DNA of 64,000 nucleotides from Stratiolaelaps scimitus (lineage: Eukaryota > Arthropoda > Arachnida > Mesostigmata > Laelapidae). Below the pieces are notes generated by a model that did no database searches, had not been told where the DNA came from, and saw only the letters and a list, made by a program, of their open reading frames with translations. Both the position numbers and the translations under genes were made by a program. Shown here one piece after another: positions 12,187-24,217 of the stretch. The stretch covers positions 5,505,501 through 5,569,500 of the forward strand of contig JABWDB010000011.1 of assembly GCA_019614645.1 (NCBI GenBank). Reading direction: 5' to 3'. Each line of letters opens with the position of its first letter. The stretch's first letter is position 1.

Positions 12187-14484
12187 TAGCGGGTACGACG
12201 AATAAGTTGCTACCTACTAACGCCGTATTGCCGGTGCGGAGTTTCGCACAGCCGAATGAACAGCACTGTCTTCCTGTTGGCTCGCCCTGCTGCCGGTCAA
12301 GTCGCCCCTGACCGCTGATCGACTCCAGTAGGAGCGCCGTACGATGTCTGAACGCCCGAACGTTATATCGCCGTCGCCGCTCGCCCGGCCCTGCAACGGC
12401 TGCCAGCGATATTGGATACGCCGAGTGCTGCTCCAGCTTGCTCTCCCCACCGAGTTACTTTCCTGCCAAGTTAGTCAGTCGTACGACGCGATCGGGGCTT
12501 CTCCCGAAGCAACGTCTATCGCGGCAGCCGTCGCCGGCAATTCCAGCAACGGCTACAGCAGCCACAGCAGCGGCACAATCAAACAAACGATCCCTCCGTC
12601 GAGCGAAATGATCTCACTCTCACTCCTCTCTCACTCTCCCCTGTATATATCACTGCATGCTTCATTCCTCATCATTGGCAGCCGCGGGAACGGCGTCCCG
12701 CCGATCCGAACTGCGGGTCTGGACGGGCCGAACGTTCCCCCGAGCGCGCTTCGTCCCCCCTCTGCGTCTGGGCATCTCGGTGTCCGCCGGACGACAATCT
12801 ACGTGCTAGCGAGCGAGCGCTCGCGCGCGCGCGTCATGTTCTGTTTGGCTACGCATGGTGCCGTATGGCCGTGTGATCTTGGACTTTGTGCTTTTTCTTC
12901 TTGCCGCGTACGGGAAGAAAACAACGAAGTGTGAGAACGCCGTCAGCCTTCGTCGTTATCGATCCGAGCAACGCGACAGCCTGCGAACGGAGGAAAACGG
13001 AGGCAGCGTCCGGAACAACAGCAGCAGCAGTGAGAAGAGCGACAACACTATGAGAACGCTACAAAAAAAATTTCAACACAACCGACAGAATCGCCATATT
13101 CATCTTCAAATCACCATGAACAGCAGCAACAGTTGTAGTCACAGTAGTGGAATCGTTGTACTAGCAACGACATCGACAACAGTGACGGGGAGAGGCAGCT
13201 CGCAGCGACGAAGGGCCGGGAGGCGGCGGTGCTTGCTGGCTGGTTAGAGCAGATCAGGGCAGATCAGATCAGACGACGCGGACCACCGATCGAATCGATC
13301 GGGTGAATCCGAGAGCAATATCACGCACGCCATAGAGCTGCTGCAAGCGCCGCCACTACCACCAGCACCACTACTGATCTTACGGGCGTCGTCGCTGGTC
13401 CGTCAACGTGAAAATCCATCCGTGACTGCCTACATCCGTGACACCTTCTGAAGACCTAACAACAAAAACCAGCGAGCACCACAGCCCGAGATGAGGCGGC
13501 GATAACGCACGCGTTCCCGCTTGCCGAAGAGACGTCTGTGACGCTGGATTTTCTGCTCTCGATCTCAGATTGCCGCCATCGTGGGAGGGGGGTGGCCGTG
13601 GAGCGACACCACCCCGTTGCCATCATTGGTCCCGGTCTCAGCATCACCAAAGGGCAGGCTGGCAATATTTCTGCTCAGACATCCGTGGATCTGCGATGCT
13701 GCTGCAGCGATCCGGCTTGATGATGGGCGATGATGATGATCAGGACGGCGTTGACGTTAATTCGGCGATATCGACACAAATTTCGGTTGTGATGTTTAGC
13801 TGCCTAGTTGAGATTTTCAGCCTGCGCTTCTTGCTGTTTCGCTGCGTTGGTTACGGCAGCGGTGGGTTGGCCATATTGGCTGGTAGGCTCTTCACGTGTG
13901 TCACACACTCACCACAGCTTAAAAACGTGTGGTGAGGGTGTGCCACTGGAAGAACCTACCATGATATATATTTCGATATCCGCGCTTTAGGTCTTCAGAG
14001 GTAAGGTTCTCGCTCAGCTCCGATCCGATCCGCCATTACAGTGGCCGAGTCCGAAACAGAACAAACGAACAGATGGAAAAATGAAGGGATCCCCTATCGG
14101 TGGCCGCGCGATGTACACGACCAGCACAAATATGACGTCGAATTTCAATTCTTCACATCTTCTCATTCGACGTCGCTCAATGTAATGTTCGTTCGCTGCA
14201 TTGCTTGACGCGCCCGGCGACGGCCATCCGTCGAACGCGTCCGGGCTTGGCCACCACCTCTCTGGGAATCTCTGGGTCGATTCCTGATGTTTGTATCTGG
14301 GATGGTCGACTCACTTCGTCTCGGCTGGCTGTGCGCCGTCGGCTACAGCCGAACTGTTGTTCATACACGCTATGCGTGGACAACAAACAACAATTCAACT
14401 ATAGCGGACGAGCTGACTGCCCGAAGTGGACCTCGAAGTGACGACTGCGTGGAATGACTCCACCGGACAGTTCCGTTTGATTTG

Positions 14485-14522
14485 GCTTCGATCGACTTTG
14501 TTCGCTTCGATCGACTTTGTTC
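14485..14522. repeat. 19-bp tandem duplication
   Basis: GCTTCGATCGACTTTGTTC occurs twice back to back, with no mismatch. Each unit contains the palindrome TCGATCGA. Confidence 0.95.
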
Positions 14523-16366
14523 TTGCTGGCTGGTTGATGCCGATGGCGCGAGATGCTGTTTGGTCATCAGCGGGCGCCTCTCGATAGGGCACGCATAAAA
14601 AACGAAACCTAAAAATGTAATATTATAGCACTAGCGACAGAGATCTATGGCGCTGGCAAAGGCAATGTTTGGAAGCGTACGGGAAGGGGGAGCTGTCGAA
14701 TCTCACTGAAAAAACTAACGCGTAATCCGCAAGGGCTAATCCGCGTTCGGCCGTAATGCGAGGCAAAACGCTAAAGGAGCTTTCCGATGGTGCCACTTCT
14801 GAATCGCACACACGCGCGCGCTCCGAGCCGATTCGCGGCTGGTGCAACCGGCGTAACATGCAGCGAGCCCTGCAGAGGAAAATGGATCGTGAGGCAGATC
14901 ACATAAGCAAGCAAATTGCTCTTGAGCACCATTCGTCTACAAGCGGCTGTGGTTCTAATGCAGCGGTCTTATAACTCGAATCGATTCGATGTACAAGGAA
15001 GTCTATTTTGGCTCGGGATTTCGTCCATCCGTTCGCTTGCCCTGCGAAGCAAACAAGCAAATATTAGATAGTGTTGTCACACAGCGATGTAGCGATGTAA
15101 GTTACACAGTCCGCTCAAATTGAACCCTTCCGCGTTTACTTACACAGGACCTATCCGATTAATCGAAACCAGCTTCACGTTCGCCTCCAGTGCAGTTCCT
15201 GTCGCCTGTCCTCTCTGTCCCTCCCAGTCGTAATGCCTATACAACGGCGGGCGGGCGTCCCGTCGTCGTGAGCGCCTGGCCGGCTCCCGAGCGAACGGAG
15301 CTGGCCGGTCCCCGGTCGAAGTCTCTGCGAGTCCTCTTCCCTCTACTATTCGTTCGAAACCGAATGATCTACTATTTTCTCGGTCGCCGCGTGCGGGAGA
15401 AAGCTAACCTATCTCGCTCGCCCTTGCTCTCTAAGCCTAAGCCATATGTATGTAGGACACGAGCCCTAAGCTGTAAGCCATTAAGCCTCATTGGCTCGGC
15501 GCAGCAGGCAGCCCTGCCAACTCTACGATTACGGACGCACATAGCCCCATCCGCCACCCCCGAACCCCATCTGAATGCCCCCGATGTATGTACTCTTTTG
15601 CACCCCCCCCCCCGTCTTGGTAACTTCCTTTTATTCGTCATATTGAATCGGCTTCACCACGGCCCGTGTGGGGCTTCGGTGGGGTTTCGTTTGGTTGGTG
15701 CGCTCCGACCCCGCTCTACGCGAGTCGCTGTGGTGCGACACGGGATGCAGCTTGTGGCAAGTCCGTGTTATGCTGGCACAGGGCTAGCCAGCTCACTGGC
15801 TGGCTAACCCGTCGGGTAATTGCTGCTGGCGAGATGGCCTGGACCCCAACGAACGCAGACCTATTCGACGGCTATGCTGGCGACTGCCCGTGACATATCG
15901 GCTTGCACCCGATTGCCGTAGAGCTTCCCTACCCATTGGCCCTCCGCACCGTCCTTTTTCGTTACGAAGCCCACTACGTTGACTACGATGGCCGCCTCTG
16001 CTACCGTTAACCCCGGCGCTGCTCGCTGTATTCCGCAATCCGCTGTTCGTTGTTGTGCAGCGTCTACACGGCGTCGGCTGCCTTATATCCGACGATCCGC
16101 GTGGTGGCTGAGCCGTATGTGTTCCTCCTGTGCGATGCTTGGTGACCCAATCAGGCAAGTATATACCCGCTCTATTGTGACGCGGTGGTCGTCCACAGAT
16201 CTCGCAGATGAGCAGCGTCACCGTTGCGTCTGCAATCGCTGAGCAACGATGAATTTGTCGTCATCCTACGGCCAGGGAGCCAGCCAACCGACCGACTCGA
16301 AACCTCTCGGAAGTAAGCGAGAAGCCTTGCTCCCCTTTAAATGGCATCGCAATATCGTCTGCCTGC

Positions 16367-16407
16367 GGGGTCCTTGTGACACGGGGTCCTTGTGACACGG
16401 GGTCCTT
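16367..16407. repeat. 16-bp tandem repeat, 2.6 copies
   Basis: GGGGTCCTTGTGACAC occurs twice in tandem (16367-16382, 16383-16398), followed by nine bases of a third copy. Confidence 0.95.
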
Positions 16408-16828
16408 CTTGCCAACGGTCGCGCATCGGCCGTCGTCCAAGGCTCCCATTCGCGCAGACACCGGATTTGGTTGGCGCCAACTGATCGCCTCGGCCGATCG
16501 AACTATATAGAACATGACGTTGCAGCGCTGGCTGCGCGGAAGCCAAATCTCGCCGAGGACATGGGCTCGCCGATCTCCTCACGGCGTCTTCGGGGGGCGG
16601 GCAGTGTTTCCGTGCTGTTGCTGTTGTTGCTGCCGGTGCCCTATACGACTCCATCGGGTACTCAACAATCCCGGCCGATCGGCGGTGGCCCAAGCCAAAC
16701 TAATACCCTCAGAGAGGCGCACACAGCGGTGATGGCGGAGCTAGTTATCCCATAGCGCTCCCATAGCCCAGCGCACACAGACATACGCAAACGCAAGCCG
16801 CCTTTTCGATTTCTAGACGTCGGCTTAT

Positions 16829-16831
<3 letters not shown>

Positions 16832-16866
<35 letters not shown>
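16832..16866. repeat. (TA)17 [14 protein letters not shown]
   Basis: An uninterrupted TA run. Confidence 0.97.
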
Positions 16867-16869
<3 letters not shown>

Positions 16870-18556
16870 GCGAATTTCACAGCCAGCTCGGCAGCGCTGA
16901 GCAGCAATTCGCCTTTGCCATTGCAATTCGAGCCATTCCGACGAGCCGCGGACGGTTGGTTGGATCTAGCAGTAGTCCGAGCTGCCCCTTCAACCCGCTT
17001 GGTCGTGGCGTCCACGAGAGGGACTCCGTATTACCACGATCGAGAGGGAGAGAGAGAGAGACCGCGAGGTTGAATGGCTTCCGAAGCTCCTCATCGAGCT
17101 GGGCTGCGTTGTTAGCATTGCGTCGTTCGTTAGCGGGGCGCTCCCCTCATTGGGGGTGTGCGGGCGCTGAATTCGCCGTGTAGAGCGAGCATGCAGGGGT
17201 ATTAGTATTTTGCTGTGGGGGTAACATCGGTCGTGGTTGGAGTATTGGGTGGCTCTGTCGGTCCACCGACATGAACCACCGTATATTTGGATATAGCATA
17301 AGCGTGCGTGTGTGCTTAGCTGTCGGCGACAGCAGGACCAGCTGGGGGCCCCCGACTGTTGTATTGGACAGGACAAACGCTGCTAGTGTTGACACGACAG
17401 GCCGGCTGCTAGGAGTTGTGGTACAAATGCCATCTAAGGTTTCATTCGTATGTGCGCCTGGCCGGGACAGCTTTGAGCGTGCCTGAGACGTGACTCTGTA
17501 CGACTCGGGCTGATCAAAGCGTCATATTCTAGATAAACAGCATAAATCTTGAAAGATGCGCCCACAACGAATTTTGCCCCCTGTCAAATACTCCCAATGA
17601 GCCAACAGCAACAAAAAGAAGAACATTGTAAGAACATTGTCAAATTCAGCTTAAATAAGTTGTACAATGATTGGCAATTTATTAACTCAACGTGTGCACA
17701 AAACATAGTCGCATTGTGCCGGCACCAGCGTCCTTATACGACTTCATTAATTTGATGGAACACATTTTGATAAAAAAAATTCTACCTAACATTATCACCC
17801 GTGGCGTTGGAGATCGCCAATGTTATCATACTGGTGATCTGATGTCTGAAATTGCTTATTGGCTTTAACAGCACCGTGACGGTGTTCACCATTATATAGA
17901 GTGCATCGATCAGATGTTCGCATTGACATAACATGCGACATGGCCGTCGTCAGTCCTGAAGCATTAGTTAATCCTCGGAGGGCGCTCAGAGGCAGCAGAA
18001 GGCCAAGTTTCAATACTCGTCACTTCGCCTTGATGTGGCCTTGATCTGGCCTGCTGGCCACATTGGGCACATTACGCTAACGACGAGCCAAGAACAAGCA
18101 GCTGCAGCAGCAGCAGCAAGTTCTATGAAAGTGAGTGCTTGGTGTCGGCGCATCTAGCCGTCCAAACGCTAAGAGCGAGGGCAACCACGGGGTGGCAAAG
18201 GCGTGGAGCGGATGTGGGGCCAGGAGCGATGCAGAACGATGGTGACAGACTTTGCTGGGTTCGGGAAGTGTCTGCGGCCACCGACCGACCGCCCCCCCGC
18301 CTTCACTTGAGCTCCCCCATCTGCCGTTACATTGTCCGACTAAGCGAAACGACCTTACGCTCTGTGTGGCTGCGGCGGCGGCGGCGGCGACGGCAGTCAT
18401 GTTTCCGCGGCAAAGTCCATCCATATTGTTAAGGATCGGGCTTCCATTGGCGGCCAGCCACGGTTGTACCGCCTCCGCAGGTGGTTTTAGGTGACCAAGG
18501 TCGCCACACGAACGTACATCGGTTCTTGTATAGGACTCGCTCCATGTCCTGGTGGT

Positions 18557-18619
18557 CGGCCGTGCTAGTCCTGCTTGCTGGGCACGGCCGTGCTAGTCCT
18601 GCTTGCTGGGCACGGCCGT
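18557..18619. repeat. 28-bp tandem repeat, 2.25 copies
   Basis: Two identical 28-bp units starting CGGCCGTGCTAGTCC (18557-18584, 18585-18612) are followed by seven more bases of a third copy. The perfect identity points to a recent duplication. Confidence 0.95.
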
Positions 18620-19154
18620 CGCGTTAGCGCGAGCGCCAAGTGCTGACCGAGATGCCGAGAGGGCCTTGAGCCGAAGCCCGGCATCGTTTTGACAGACCAG
18701 CGTGTCGTTAACGGACACGCGGCACTTGAGCGTCCAGATTGAGGATCTATTTCTCCCCTTCGCTTGTTCCCATGTTCTCCCATGCTCGCTCAGTTGATAC
18801 TGCCTCCGCCCTTCTCTGTAACAACGCACTTGTAAGATTACATGGTCCCTTTAGTAGCGTTTTTATCGAAACAGAACTTCGCCACCGCTGCTGTAGCAGC
18901 ACTTCTCGTCGGCCCCGGCACACAGGATTCCCCTCGGGCAAACGATTCTTTTCGTTTCCACTCGTTGCGTTCTTCTACGGCTGCGCCCTTTTTCCTAACT
19001 CGTTACTGTCATTGCGCTGTCATTGTTGTCGCTCGCTGCCGCCGATCCGGTGCTCCCCGAACTACGGCGTGTTACGTAACTCTGGACCAGTCTGGCATTT
19101 GTTAATCGAGATGACGTGGGAATAGCGCCGAGGACCCGGAACCTGAGCGTCTCC

Positions 19155-19165
19155 GGTTCGAATCC
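19155..19165 (+). promoter_or_regulatory. RNA polymerase III B-box-like site
   Basis: GGTTCGAATCC fits the tRNA B-box consensus exactly, with a 4-bp T-arm-like stem (CCGG/CCGG) around the TTCGAAT loop. An A-box-like TGGACCAGTCTGG lies at 19083-19095, 59 bases upstream. No acceptor stem or anticodon loop with T33 can be folded, so it is not a working tRNA. It may be a decayed tRNA-derived SINE head or chance. Confidence 0.3.
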
Positions 19166-20384
19166 GGCAGGGCACACGAATACGGTTTCAAGTAACACGA
19201 AAGCATATTAGCTCGAAATGGCCATTGTTTGGCCCAAGTAACGACTAAGGTCCCATGACGAGAAGCGAGCGGAGATGCGGATGGCAGAGAAGAGAGCCGC
19301 AGCGCTGATGGAGGAAGCTGTAGTCACAGCTACCGAACTACGGAAGTAGCCGTATACCGCAGCAACAAAGCTGCCACGGAAAAAGGGAGATTACGTGCAC
19401 GTTTTATGATGAGGGCGCTGAGGGTCGAATCGGGGCTCGCTCGGAGTGGGCGGCGGCCCTGGGGAGAGGGGCACCATTTCGGCCGCTGTTTCGGTCGCGA
19501 GCCGACTAACCGAGCCGTCGCGAGGCTTCGGCGGTAGCAGGTCGCCGTAGCAGCTAGTAGATGCGGCCGTCCGACGCATCCACCCACCGACAGACTTAGC
19601 ATGGTCCGGCAATTTGTCCTAATGTAACATGCTAGCTACATGCACGCCTCGGCCTGCCGCCTTGGACTATGAACGACGACCTGGCGCGCCCGGCAGCACC
19701 AGCAGTGGCGCGGCGTGGCTCGGATGTCCCGCGGCACACGACTGTCGTAGGTACATCCAGGGCAGTGGCAGGTAGCGCGGGATTGGTCTGGCAAGCCAGA
19801 TAAAGCGGCGTCTTAGCGGCCTTCGGCGACGGCGACGCGGTAAAGCCTTCGGAAAACGCGGCGAACGAAGAACAAAGAAAGACAGCGAGGGAAAGAGAGA
19901 GGGGGTACGATAGCGGCGCTCCCCGCAATAGCGACGGATAGTGAAAGGCACAGCCTCGAACCTCAGGCCTTCGAAGGGAGCGGGAAAGAGGACCACCGAG
20001 GCCTGAACAGGCACGGCTGCGGCGTGGTGGAACGGAGATGAGGTGACGCTAGCAGTCGTTGCGAGCTCGCCGGGAAATATAGCGGGTCGACGGCCCTCGG
20101 TCGCAGGTATTATTGGATGATGGCACAGGACGCCCTCCATGCCGATGTGGGTTCGGAAAGGGAACGGCGCTCGGAGAGGGGAGATGATATACTAGGGCGA
20201 TTACTCGACTTATTTACCTTGGCGTCAACACCTCTGTTTGCTGCGGCTGCTGCCACTGCTGCAAGAACAGGTGCAACTCCGGTGCGACGCAGGAGCGCAA
20301 AACGGCAGAACAGCGCCGGTGACGGTAGGATAAATACGTGGGGTGGTCGGACAGAGATGGAGACTTCTGGCGTCTTGCACCACT

Positions 20385-20398
20385 GGGGGGGGGGGGGG
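20385..20398. repeat. G14 homopolymer
   Basis: A run of 14 consecutive G on the + strand. Confidence 0.97.
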
Positions 20399-20773
20399 AG
20401 AGCGTGTCACATTTTGCCGTCGTTATTTTCGGTTAGAAAAATCGTCAGGAGGCAGCCAGGAGCGACCAGGAAAAGCAGAGAGCACAAGCAAACGCAGCGA
20501 GGGGCCGCGCAAGGATAACTTCTTGGAAATGCATACGTTGCAGTTGTTTGATCCCGCTGTTAAATGATAGGAACACGCTGTAGGCACATTTACAAAGCAA
20601 ACAGTTATCCGAGCATGAGTCAGCGTTGGCGATGACGAAGTCGACGGCGCCACAGAAACCCGTAGTGGCGACATGATGCAATACGATTATGTATGTAACC
20701 GCCTGGAGATAATTGCTCCCAACCATCTAACGCATAATTAACTTGACGCATTGATCTGTCGCGTTAATTACAG

Positions 20774-20902
20774 GTCTTATTGTCGCCGGAAGGAACCGGG
20801 GAGGAATTCGAAGAGGTCGACGTCGACCGGCCTCATCCGATCCTCGCTGACATGACGCTTAGTACAAACGGCGACTTCATCTACGCTGCCTCACCGTACA
20901 AG
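20774..20902 (+). CDS. PlexA: Plexin A exon: end of the Sema domain
   Basis: This exon encodes 43 codons in phase 0/0, beginning VLLSPEGTGEEFEE and ending with IYAASPYK. The segment HPILADMTLS followed by a strand FIYAAS matches the last blade of plexin Sema propellers, where SPI-x-DM-x-FS precedes LYV and then the PSI domain. The 5' boundary is TTACAG/GTC and the 3' boundary is AAG/GTTGGT, a moderate donor. Read-through would add 16 residues before a TAG. It joins in frame to 45524, which starts ISKLKMAEC, just as VTRVPVESC follows the propeller in vertebrate plexin A. The Sema domain is the semaphorin-binding part of the receptor. Family assignment rests on the next two exons as well; alone this exon would be less certain. 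Confidence 0.85.
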
Positions 20903-20940
20903 GTTGGTGTAACTAGCTTCGAGCAGCTCGATCGCTCAAT

Positions 20941-20962
20941 AGTTCGAAGATAGTTCGAAGAT
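20941..20962. repeat. 11-bp tandem duplication just after a plexin exon
   Basis: AGTTCGAAGAT occurs twice in tandem, 39 bases into the intron following 20902. Confidence 0.85.
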
Positions 20963-23900
20963 GAAGACCAACGATCAGGAGCAAGATAGTTTAATAGTAG
21001 AATTTTTCTGTAGGAACTCTAGAAAAATAGCAGCTACCCAAAGACAAAACAATGGAGCTCCGAACCGAAGCTCAGAGCCCGTGTGAAGTAATTGGACAAC
21101 ACTGGATATATCTGAGCATATCTGAGCGTGTGTATGAACGCTAGACACGGTCACCCGTTCTGCTGAGCAGGCTTCCTCCGACAAGATACAAGCTAGATCA
21201 GAGGTGCACGACTGTGTTCATCTTCTTCTCTTCGTTACCCACTCGCATTGTCTGACCAGAATGGTCACCTTCGCGGTAATGGAATCAGTGACGGCCCGAT
21301 GGCCGGGACAGCGCCGGCAGGTCAAGACGTTCAGCTGTCACAATTCGCAGTTCAGCGTCGTCGCCGTCGTGTCGTTCGTGAGTTTTGTGGCTTCATTTTG
21401 TTCGACTCGACGCGCGACCTTATAGATGAATGGGATAGATGGACGAACCGATATACAGAGACACAATAGTAATAATGGCCATTTCTATGGTAGCTTGTGT
21501 TCACCCACTGCCGCCGGCCTCACTGCAGTCGGTCGATATGATGTAACTGCGTCAACGTCTTTGTGTCTGCTTGTGACCGTCGTCGAGCCGCCGTCGGGTG
21601 AGAGTTTCGACTTAGTGTATTATCCGACTTCGGCCGTCGTTCGAGCTGATAGTGGACCAGTAGGTCAACCCGCTTTGGGCACATGGTTACGCGGTGTGTG
21701 TGTGCGTTACGGACACTGCTCCGGCGCACAGTGTCCACTTGTTTTGCTGTGCGTTTGCCACCACAAAATGTGGAGTGATAATTAGGTCTGTCAAGACGAC
21801 TGGCGCAAATGACCGCGGTTCGCGTTTAAGCGACAACTATGTTCGTCTTGCTTGTGTTCACAATGGCAGATTCAGTGAGTCGGGGCCATTTGTGGCGACC
21901 GATTGTCCATTGCAGAAGAAGGTCTAGGAATGCATGCTATTACCTTTATGAATGGTTACTTTTTCTGTTGGAGATTGATGTCACTTCGCCATCCGACCTC
22001 GCTTGAATCGATATCGGAGTTCGTTGGTTGGAAGTAAAAGGAATGAAGGACAATTGTGATTAGGTCTATGTCTAATGGCGGTTCTCCGTAGGGGGAATTT
22101 TCCAGCTCGCTACAAAAGGCCTGTGCTTGCTGCGTCTCGTGCCACTGAGTTGTTCGATTCTGGCAGAGCCTGTGCAATCACAGATATTGCTATAAGGCAA
22201 CGATCGCAATGAGCCTCCCACACGTGTGGATGTCTGACAGCGGGCGGGTGCCCTTGGCCTGGAAGGTACAGGCCACATAGTAGGACGATGCACCCAAACG
22301 TCCTGACGGACTCGTCCGGCCGTAGCAGCGGTAAACGAGTCTTCGATTATTTGGGTCGCTTTAGCGAAGGGGAGACTGTCCTCGCGCTCGGCGGGCGGTT
22401 TCCTCTTAAAGGACTGAGCTCAGAACTCAGGCCAGCCTCATCCTGAGAAGAGGTGAGTTAAGGACCGAGGTTTTAAGGTCCGACTCGGGCAAGTCCGACT
22501 TTAGCTTCGTACTCGGCCACACAATCGAGCAATGCAAGGGCACGACAGGCTTCCGCACTTCGATGGCAGTAGAAGAGGCTATATCTGTCTTCTCCGGCCC
22601 TATTACGGACCGCCGGCCACCGCTGGTGCCATAACAAGGCCTCCGCGTCCCGGGAACCGCACAAATTCGATATAGTATTACATTCATAAGATTATTATTA
22701 TCCTGCTTGCGTGTTTGGTTGAAGAAAGAGAGTGAGAGAGAGAGCGTGCGCCTGTTGTGACCTCGTGGCCGTGTCTCCGTGTTATCCTTTGCCGAGTCCT
22801 CATCGACATCGTCCCATATCGTCGAAACGTACAACGCCAAAGAACGAACGGCAGAAGGGAGTTTGCGCAGCATTAGCCGCCTGATGCTTTGACGACTCGG
22901 AGAGATCCCAGCGAACGACGGCGTCTTGCAGTGTGGACGCTGCAGTTCGCTGTGCAGACACTGGCGCTGTTGGGACAACTGCGGGCTGGTCATTCGGGCT
23001 GGCCATCTCTTCGAGGCTTCAGCAACGAAGTCCGGCGAGGCAAAGACACGATTATCGAAATCAGATTGCTCGCCCCAGGGCTCGCTGGGCCCGGCTCCCT
23101 ACATTGCTCTGCTGCCGGTCAAAGGCAGACAGAGAGAAATCGAGATAGAGAGCGCGAGATGGACACGAACAGGTCCGAGGCGTACGAAGTACAGCCAGCC
23201 AGCCGACGTTGACTCCACCGAGTAGCATGAACGAGGAGGCGGCGGCGGCAGGCGAGATTAGGGAAACGCTGGCAAACTCTGCCAGAGTGCAGGCGTATGT
23301 GGGTATGTGATATCCTTTACGCCTTGCGATCTTGTTCAGTGCAGTGCAGTGCTCCTGAAAGATCCTACGTACCCACGACTCTTCTCCCCCCCCTCCTCGT
23401 CGTTTTCCACCATGGAAAGATCACCATCTCCGCTAGTCCAGTCACCCAGCGGGCTTGTTTCGTCCCTGCTGAAGAACTAACGGACGCCGCGGCACAAACG
23501 CCACAGCTCCCGAGCCGCGAAGGACGAGTGAGAGAAAGAGAGCCGTGGTATAAGCCTACTGAAACAGGAGGAAACTTCGACGTCCCGACATGAACTAGAC
23601 TCTGGAAGGGTTGTAAGGGAAAGTAGACTATGTCTACAAGATATTGGCGTTTAACTCCCGTCTCACGTATCGGAAAGCAGCGCGGCAAGCAAGCCTTCCC
23701 AGCGTAGTGGTGTGTGGTGCCGGTCGCTGCTAAGCTGGCGCGGCGTCGCGTGGGGGACCCTCGCTGCAACCTATATCCTTTCACCCTTCTGCGCGAACGG
23801 AGCTTTGCCAACATCTGCCTGTCTTAGAGGGCGTAACTAGCGTTTGCGCACTGAGAGCTAGGCGCCGAGAGTTGCCCGCCCCCAAAGCAGAGCAACCAAC

Positions 23901-24144
23901 TCTCGGGGGGCTTGAACCACTGCTGCTGGTACGACTACAGCTAGTGGAATTGCAGCCGGATCACTGCGTCCGATCTCTTGACGCTACGAGGTGGTAGCAC
24001 CGCCCAGGCCACGCCTAGGACTGCAGCGGAGAGTGGCAAGCAGAAGAGGTACGCAGAAATCGATTGCTGAGGAATAGATACCGACCAGTGCCGATGGTGC
24101 TGGCAGATACGTGCGTGTGGAAGTATTAGCAAACTCGGCCATTG

Positions 24145-24217
24145 AGGGCCTAGCCAGCCTACGTATCCTTGTAGGGCCGAGAAGGCCCTACAAGGCTACG
24201 TAGGCTGGCTAGGCCCT
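24145..24217. repeat. Near-perfect inverted repeat, 34-bp arms, 5-base loop
   Basis: The arms 24145-24178 and 24184-24217 are reverse complements with a single mismatch (T at 24166 against C at 24196). They are separated by GAGAA. Pairing stops immediately outside. The stem is rich in GCC/GGC and CTAG. Both strands would fold into a stable hairpin. No open frame of note spans it. Confidence 0.95.

Larger units (their letters stand above)
1..20773 (+). other. Plexin intron, upstream (partial, over 20.7 kb)
   Basis: This stretch lies upstream of the first recognisable plexin exon. It ends in an acceptor (pyrimidine-poor tract, then TTACAG) directly before 20774. I looked for the preceding Sema exon, which should end in a phase-0 codon after a Gly-Thr-x-x-Gly-type strand, at AAG/GT donors. 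None fitted, so it probably lies left of the window. The interval contains (TA)n arrays, CTG/TTG and GC dinucleotide arrays, three short tandem duplications and scattered open frames without recognisable domains. It is called an intron by inference from the downstream exon. Confidence 0.7.

Noticed and set aside
12344..12934. 196-codon + strand open frame
   Set aside because: Irregular composition, no domain, and it spans CT and CG simple repeats.
12841..13247. Possible secreted protein with a hydrophobic start (MVPYGRVILDFVLFLLAAYG)
   Set aside because: The start codon is non-ATG, the remainder is Ser/Asn/Arg low complexity from CAG-type repeats, and there is no supporting signal.
15190..15807. 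205-codon + strand open frame
   Set aside because: No domain, erratic codon use, and a poly-C tract inside; consistent with chance.
1466..22433. 15-base match between 1466-1480 and 22419-22433 (CTCAGAACTCAGGCC)
   Set aside because: A few shared 15-mers are expected by chance within 64 kb, and similarity does not extend beyond it.
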